Assembly (NCBI GenBank): GCA_016713335.1
Contig: JADJPH010000020.1
Location: 10,637 to 74,636 of the forward strand
Length of the DNA stretch: 64,000 nt
Direction: 5' to 3'
Source of the DNA: Candidatus Fredericiella danica
GTDB taxonomy: Bacteria > Chloroflexota > Anaerolineae > Caldilineales > Caldilineaceae
Made by a program: the position numbers and the translations under genes. Numbering within the stretch: position 1 is the stretch's first letter; the number at the start of each line of letters is the position of its first letter. The notes under the pieces are model-generated. The model did not search any database and was not told where the DNA came from. It saw nothing but the letters and a program-made list of their open reading frames with translations. Positions 59,595-64,000 of the stretch are shown here, one piece after another.

Positions 59595-60554
59595 TTGTCA
59601 TTTGTGATCACAGGCTCCGTTGCCTACGACTATTTGATGCGGTACCCCGGTCTCTATCGGGATCATATCTTGCCGGATCAACTCGACAAGATCAGTCTGA
59701 GTTTTCTGATGGACTCAATGCGCAAAGAGCGCGGCGGGGTGGCGGCCAACATTGCGTATACGATGAAATTGCTGGGCGCCGACCCGATTGTATTTGCCAC
59801 GGTCGGTGAGGACTTCGGCGACTACCGGCGCTGGATGGAAGAGAATGGGCTGCGTACGGACCACATCGTGGCCATTCCGGGTGAGTTCACCGCGTCGTTC
59901 TTTGTGGGCAGCGATCAGGAGCAGAACCAGATCGCCATCTTCTATACCGGCGCGATGGCCTACGCCCGTGACTACAGCCTCGATGCGGTGGGGCTGGGGG
60001 ATTCGCAGGTGGTGCTGATCAGCCCCAATGACCCGCAGGCGATGCTGCGCTATGCGCAGGAGTGCCGGCAGTTGGGCATCCCCTATGCGTATGATCCCAG
60101 CCAGCAGATCGCCCGGCTGAGCGGCGAGGATCTGGCAGCGAGCATCCCCGGCGCAACGTTTTTGCTCTGCAACGAGTACGAACTGGGGATGATTCGCAGC
60201 AAGACGGGTTGGACGCTGGATGATCTGCGTAGCCAGGTGAACGTGCTGGTCAACACGCTGGGCAAAGACGGCAGCGTGATCTACAGCGATGGTGTAGAGT
60301 TCATGATTCCATCCGCCAAAGTCGACCGGACGATCGATCCGACCGGCGCCGGCGACGCGTATCGCGGTGGGCTGTTTGCGGCGATGCTGGCCGGTCTGCC
60401 ATGGGATGTGGCCGGACGCGTGGGGGCAATGTGCGGTGCGTATGCACTGGAACATCCGGGGACGACCAGCCACCACTTCACGGTAGACGAAATGGCGGAG
60501 CGTTACGCCGAGAATTTCGGTGCGGAACCGAGATTGGCCAAACTGGCGGAGTAG
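59595..60554 (+). CDS. PfkB-family carbohydrate/nucleoside kinase, possible adenosine kinase
   Basis: Intact 319-residue ribokinase-fold enzyme. G-S-V-A-Y-D-Y near residue 7 and R-G-G-V-A-A-N-I-A-Y-T near 45 are the substrate-side motifs; D-P-T-G-A-G-D-A-Y-R-G-G near 250 is PfkB signature 2 with the anion hole and catalytic Asp. Start is a TTG at 59595 with AAGGA about eight bases upstream; no ATG lies near enough to include the first strand. Between mtnA and ahcY an adenosine kinase would remove the adenosine formed by S-adenosylhomocysteine hydrolysis and pull that reaction forward. This substrate is inferred from context only. Confidence 0.85.
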   Translation: MSFVITGSVAYDYLMRYPGLYRDHILPDQLDKISLSFLMDSMRKERGGVAANIAYTMKLLGADPIVFATVGEDFGDYRRWMEENGLRTDHIVAIPGEFTASFFVGSDQEQNQIAIFYTGAMAYARDYSLDAVGLGDSQVVLISPNDPQAMLRYAQECRQLGIPYAYDPSQQIARLSGEDLAASIPGATFLLCNEYELGMIRSKTGWTLDDLRSQVNVLVNTLGKDGSVIYSDGVEFMIPSAKVDRTIDPTGAGDAYRGGLFAAMLAGLPWDVAGRVGAMCGAYALEHPGTTSHHFTVDEMAERYAENFGAEPRLAKLAE

Positions 60555-60556
60555 CC

Positions 60557-61460
60557 ATGAATCTGGTTTCCGTAGGTGAACGCAAACGTGAATATGATGC
60601 ACCGACCAAAGCCTGGTACCGTGCAATCTTGGACGACGACCCGGTATGGGCGGCGTATGCAATTGCGGATCTGCAGCCCAAATTTGATGAACACTGTATC
60701 TGGGGTGCAACATCCATCATGGATACACAGCCTCGCGATCCCCGTGGTCTTTGCCTTCTTTTTGATGGTTTGGAGCCGCCAATTCTGCTCACTGCCGGCA
60801 ATCCTGCGCATGTGTCCGCCATTCTGAATGGATGGCGCCTCGAAGGAATGTTGCCGCCCGAAGTCTATCTGAGCATGCGCGAGGAGCACGAACCGGTGCT
60901 GTTGCACTACTACGACAACAGCAGGGACCGGCGGCGGATGTGGAGGATGGTACTGGAGAAGCGGGTAGGAGGCAACGGGCGGGATGAGGAAGAACAACCA
61001 TTGCCAGGAGCCAATCGCCAACTGTCAATTGCGAATGCGGAGACAGAAGTCGCGCATCTGGTGAGGTTGGGACCGGCGGATGGGGAACGGATCCGGCAGT
61101 TGTATGCGCACGGTGGTCCGTTTACGCCGGATGCGTTTGACCCGTGGCAGTTGGAGGAAGGCGTCTTCTTCGGCATAGCAGGCGAGGACGGTGAGTTGCG
61201 GGCGGTGGGTGGGACGCACATCGTGGATTGGGATGCCGGCATCGGTGCGATTCGGCAACATGTATACGCATCCCGCCCACCGGGGGCATGGGTATGCAAC
61301 GCAGGTGCTGGCGCGATTGTAGGGGGTGCTGGAGAGCCGGGATTTGGCGACGATCATCCTGAATGTGGATCACCGGAATGAAGGCGCACGGCGGTTGTAT
61401 GAGCGCTTTGGGTTTCGGGTGCACTGCCCCTATCTCGAGGGCGTCGCCGTGCGGCGGTGA
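60557..61460 (+). CDS. GNAT-family N-acetyltransferase (frame break and in-frame TAG)
   Basis: About 300 residues. A long N-terminal half (W-A-A-Y-A-I-A-D-L-Q-P, G-L-C-L-L-F-D-G near residue 58) precedes the GNAT core: G-G-T-H-I-V, then after a break near 61250 I-G-N-M-Y-T-H-P-A-H-R-G-H-G-Y-A-T-Q-V-L for acetyl-CoA binding, and N-V-D-H-R-N-E-G-A-R-R-L-Y-E-R-F-G-F for motif B. In the corrected frame a TAG occurs at 61320-61322 where relatives have a Leu or similar, probably another sequence error. Two bases separate it from the PfkB stop. Acceptor unknown. Confidence 0.75.
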
Positions 61461-61480
61461 GGGAGAGAGCCCCCCCGGGC

Positions 61481-61551
61481 ACGAGATACGCAATACGAGA
61501 TACGAGATACGAAATACGCAGTACGAACACGAATACGGAACACGTTTACGG
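61481..61551. repeat. Heptamer tandem repeat, ACGAGAT type
   Basis: Six in-phase 7-nt units (consensus ACGAGAT with changes at positions 4-6) from 61481 to 61522, then degenerate 6- to 7-nt copies to about 61551, ending eight bases before the ahcY ATG. It fills the whole GNAT-ahcY spacer. Confidence 0.8.
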
Positions 61552-61559
61552 AGAACACA

Positions 61560-62814
61560 ATGACTACTGGAACAAAAGAACTGAACTACGATATTGCCGA
61601 TATCAACCTGGCGGAGCGCGGGCGCTTCCGCATGCAATGGGCTGCGAAAGAGATGCCGGTGCTGGACCTGCTCGAGGAGCGCTTCAAGAAGGAACAGCCC
61701 TTTAAGGGCGTTCGCATTGGCGGTGCGATGCACGTGACCGCGGAGACGGCCAACCTGATGCGCATTCTGCTCGCCGGTGGCGCCGAGGCGGCCTTGTGCG
61801 CATCGAACCCGCTGAGCACGCAGGATGATATTGCCGCGGCGTTGGTGGCCTACTACGAAATGCCCGTGTTCGCCATCAAGGGCGAGAGCGTCGAACAATA
61901 CAACAGCCATCTCAATGCCGTGCTTGACATCAAGCCCAACATCACGATGGACGATGGCATGGATCTGGTGGCGATGTTGCACACGAAACGCAGCAGCCTT
62001 CTGCCTGAAGTGATCGGTGGCACCGAAGAGACGACGACCGGCGTCATTCGGCTGCGCGCGATGGCTGCGGATGGGAAGTTGAAATTCCCTGTGATTGCGG
62101 TCAACGATGCCCAGACCAAGCACTTCTTTGACAATCGCTATGGTACAGGCCAGAGCACGATCGATGGCATCATCCGCGCCACCAATGTGCTGATGGCCGG
62201 CAAGAATTTTGTGGTCGGTGGCTACGGTTGGTGCTCCAAGGGTATCGCCATGCGCGCCCGCGGCATGGGCTCCAACGTCATCGTCACTGAGATTGACCCG
62301 TTGCGCGCCCTGGAAGCGGTGATGGACGGTTTCCGCGTGATGCCGATGGCGGACGCAGCGGCAGAAGGTCACATCTTCTGTAGCGCAACCGGCGACATTC
62401 ACGTCATTGACATGCACCATGTCGCCCGTATGCGTGACGGCGCCATTTTGGCCAACAGCGGTCACTTCGACGTCGAAATCAACATGAAGGAATTGAACGA
62501 GCAGGCCGTCAAGGTCCACGCTGGCCGATGGGCGGCGCATCTACGTCGCCGGTGAAGGGCGCCTGGTCAACCTGGCGGCCGCCGAAGGGCATCCGAGCGC
62601 GGTCATGGACATGAGCTTTGCCAACCAGGCATTGGCTGCGGAATATATTCTGAAGCATGGCAAGGACCTGAAGGGCGAAGTGTACGACGTGCCCATCGCG
62701 ATCGATAATGAAATTGCCCGGCTGAAGTTGAAGGCCATGGGCGTCGAGATCGACACGTTAACAGACGAGCAAGAGACCTATCTGAACGCGTGGAACATGG
62801 GGACTGGGCACTAA
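61560..62814 (+). CDS. ahcY: Adenosylhomocysteinase (one frame break)
   Basis: Hydrolyses S-adenosylhomocysteine to adenosine and homocysteine, using bound NAD. About 418 residues. A-A-K-E-M-P-V-L near residue 27, A-A-L-C-A-S-N-P-L-S-T-Q-D-D-I-A-A-A-L near 80, E-E-T-T-T-G-V near 156, and K-F-P-V-I-A-V-N-D-A-Q-T-K-H-F-F-D-N-R-Y-G-T-G-Q-S near 176 carry the substrate and catalytic residues. The NAD loop is G-G-Y-G-W-C-S-K-G, with Ser where Gly is usual. The frame is lost near 62525, and the next frame supplies L-A-D-G-R-R-I-Y-V-A-G-E-G-R-L-V-N-L-A-A-A-E-G-H-P-S and the C-terminal tail. It is 19 bp upstream of metK. Confidence 0.94.
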
Positions 62815-62833
62815 GCCGGAGGAGATTGATCAA

Positions 62834-64000
62834 ATGACAACATTTATGACATCCCCCAGCCTGCTCTTTACGTCGGAATCGGTGACGGAAGGTCATCCCG
62901 ACAAGATGTGCGACCAGATCAGCGACGCCGTTCTGGATGCGATCTTCGCCCAGGATCCCTATGCCCGTGTGGCGTGTGAGACTGCGATCAAGACCGGCTT
63001 CGTATTGTGTCTTGGTGAAATCACCACCAATGCGTTTGTAAATTTTGATGATCTGGTGCGCCAGGTTGTGAAGGACATTGGCTTTGACTCCAGCGACAAG
63101 GGTTTCGACGGCAACACCTGCGGCGTGCAGATTGCGATTGCGTCGCAGAGCCCGGACATCGCGATGGGCGTCGATCGCGCCGCCGAGTTCAAGAGCGGCG
63201 AGATGGACAGCGAAGACGACGAGATCGAAGCGGTCGGCGCCGGCGACCAGGGCATGATGTTCGGCTTTGCGTGTGATGAGACCGCAACGCTGATGCCGAT
63301 GCCCATCTACCTCGCCCACAAACTGGCGCGGCGGCTCTCGGAAGTGCGGAAGCAGGGGATCCTGCCCTGGCTGCGCCCGGATGGCAAGACCCAGGTGACA
63401 GTGGAGTATGCGTTTGGCAAGCCGAAGCGCATCCACACGGTGCTCATTTCCACGCAGCATGACCCCGATGTCATGCAAAGCGAGATTCGTGAAGCGCTGA
63501 TCGAGCACGTGATCGACCCGGTGTTGCCGGCTGCGTTGGTGGACCGCAACATGCTCATCTATGTGAACCCGACCGGGCGCTTTGTGGTGGGTGGACCGAT
63601 GGGCGATGCCGGGGTGACGGGACGCAAGATCATCGTCGACACCTATGGTGGCATGGGCCGGCATGGGGGTGGCGCGTTCTCAGGGAAGGATTGCACCAAG
63701 GTTGACCGCAGTGCCGCGTATGCGGCGCGGTGGGTGGCGAAGAATGTCGTGGCTGCCGGGTTGGCGACGCGGTGTGAGATCCAGGTGGCGTATGCCATTG
63801 GCGTGGCGCACCCGCTGAGCGTCAACGTGGAGACCTTTGGCACGGGTGTGATCAGCGATGCGAAGATTGCCGACCTCATCCAGGAGCATTTCGACCTGCG
63901 ACCGGGAGCGATCATCCGCGATCTGGACCTACGCCGGCCGATCTACCGGCAGACCGCGGCTTACGGTCACTTTGGTCGAGACGACATCGAACTGCCCTGG
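62834..64000 (+). CDS. metK: S-adenosylmethionine synthase (3' end outside window)
   Basis: Makes SAM from methionine and ATP. 389 codons are visible without a break and run off the right edge only a few residues before the usual end. T-S-E-S-V-T-E-G-H-P-D-K near residue 13 is the N-terminal motif, G-E-I-T-T-N-A near 57, G-A-G-D-Q-G-M-M-F-G near 136 is signature 1, and G-G-G-A-F-S-G-K-D near 276 is signature 2; G-H-F-G-R near the end is also family-typical. Start ATG 62834 has GGAGG at about 62819-62823. With ahcY and mtnA it makes a SAM production, use and recycling set. Confidence 0.96.
   Translation, partial: MTTFMTSPSLLFTSESVTEGHPDKMCDQISDAVLDAIFAQDPYARVACETAIKTGFVLCLGEITTNAFVNFDDLVRQVVKDIGFDSSDKGFDGNTCGVQIAIASQSPDIAMGVDRAAEFKSGEMDSEDDEIEAVGAGDQGMMFGFACDETATLMPMPIYLAHKLARRLSEVRKQGILPWLRPDGKTQVTVEYAFGKPKRIHTVLISTQHDPDVMQSEIREALIEHVIDPVLPAALVDRNMLIYVNPTGRFVVGGPMGDAGVTGRKIIVDTYGGMGRHGGGAFSGKDCTKVDRSAAYAARWVAKNVVAAGLATRCEIQVAYAIGVAHPLSVNVETFGTGVISDAKIADLIQEHFDLRPGAIIRDLDLRRPIYRQTAAYGHFGRDDIELPW

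Noticed and set aside
53811..61322. TAG reassigned to an amino acid
   Set aside because: In-frame TAGs occur at 53832 and 61320, but TAG also serves as the normal stop of intact genes such as the PfkB kinase (60552-60554) and the gene ending at 14025, so recoding is not supported.
9439..62814. Programmed ribosomal frameshifting as a general mechanism
   Set aside because: Break sites share no slippery motif or downstream structure and affect many unrelated genes, several at simple homopolymers; indel errors are the simpler explanation.

Overview
The window is about 60% GC, densely coded and free of visible mobile elements, tRNAs, rRNAs or CRISPR arrays. The gene content suggests a Chloroflexota bacterium of the Caldilineae/Anaerolineae type: a Uma2-family gene, many family 2 and 4 glycosyltransferases, secreted proteins ending in a Y-L-P-x-V stretch or a threonine/proline stalk, and a DinG helicase with an N-terminal exonuclease. 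This assignment is inferred from gene content, not from a marker tree. About half of the roughly 48 genes carry frame breaks although both halves match one conserved family. The breaks are often single missing bases in homopolymers (for example G runs near 41331, 44311 and 58547). The likeliest cause is uncorrected sequencing indels, so I annotate each split gene as one locus and give the break positions.

Region 1 (1-12.3 kb, minus strand) is a tight run read from 12.3 kb downwards: DinG exonuclease/helicase, a ResB-like membrane protein, uridine kinase, a family 4 glycosyltransferase, a Uma2 protein, a PD-(D/E)XK nuclease, RecJ, and a GT39-like membrane glycosyltransferase cut by the left edge. 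Region 2 (12.4-29.6 kb) is mixed housekeeping and envelope genes on both strands: a GT2, a secreted M14 carboxypeptidase, CtaG, a HerA-like ATPase, a pyridoxamine-oxidase-fold protein, RmlD, Pcm, an alpha/beta hydrolase, a LysM protein, TlyA, a thioredoxin-like ferredoxin, and a large fasciclin-domain surface protein with a stalk and sorting-like tail, closed by a strong terminator.

Region 3 (29.7-51.4 kb) is a surface-polysaccharide island: at least eight glycosyltransferase loci including two multi-domain fusions, two secreted clan GH-A hydrolase-like proteins, a secreted beta-propeller, and a Wzm/Wzt ABC exporter whose ATPase carries a C-terminal glycan-binding-type domain. The genes read as machinery that assembles, exports and trims one surface glycan. 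Region 4 (51.6-57.5 kb) holds three secreted modular proteins, two of them close paralogues, separated by long gene-free leaders.

Region 5 (57.6-64 kb, plus strand) is a methionine-salvage/SAM-cycle cluster: mtnA, a LOG-family protein, a PfkB kinase that may be an adenosine kinase, a GNAT protein, ahcY and metK (cut by the right edge). In front of mtnA lies a promoter-like sequence, a heavily paired leader of about 240 nt with mutually exclusive helices, and an intrinsic terminator that ends immediately before the ribosome binding site. This looks like an attenuator or riboswitch of a class I cannot name and is the best candidate here for something undescribed. Three gene-free spots also carry unrelated tandem repeats that all have a 7-nt period.
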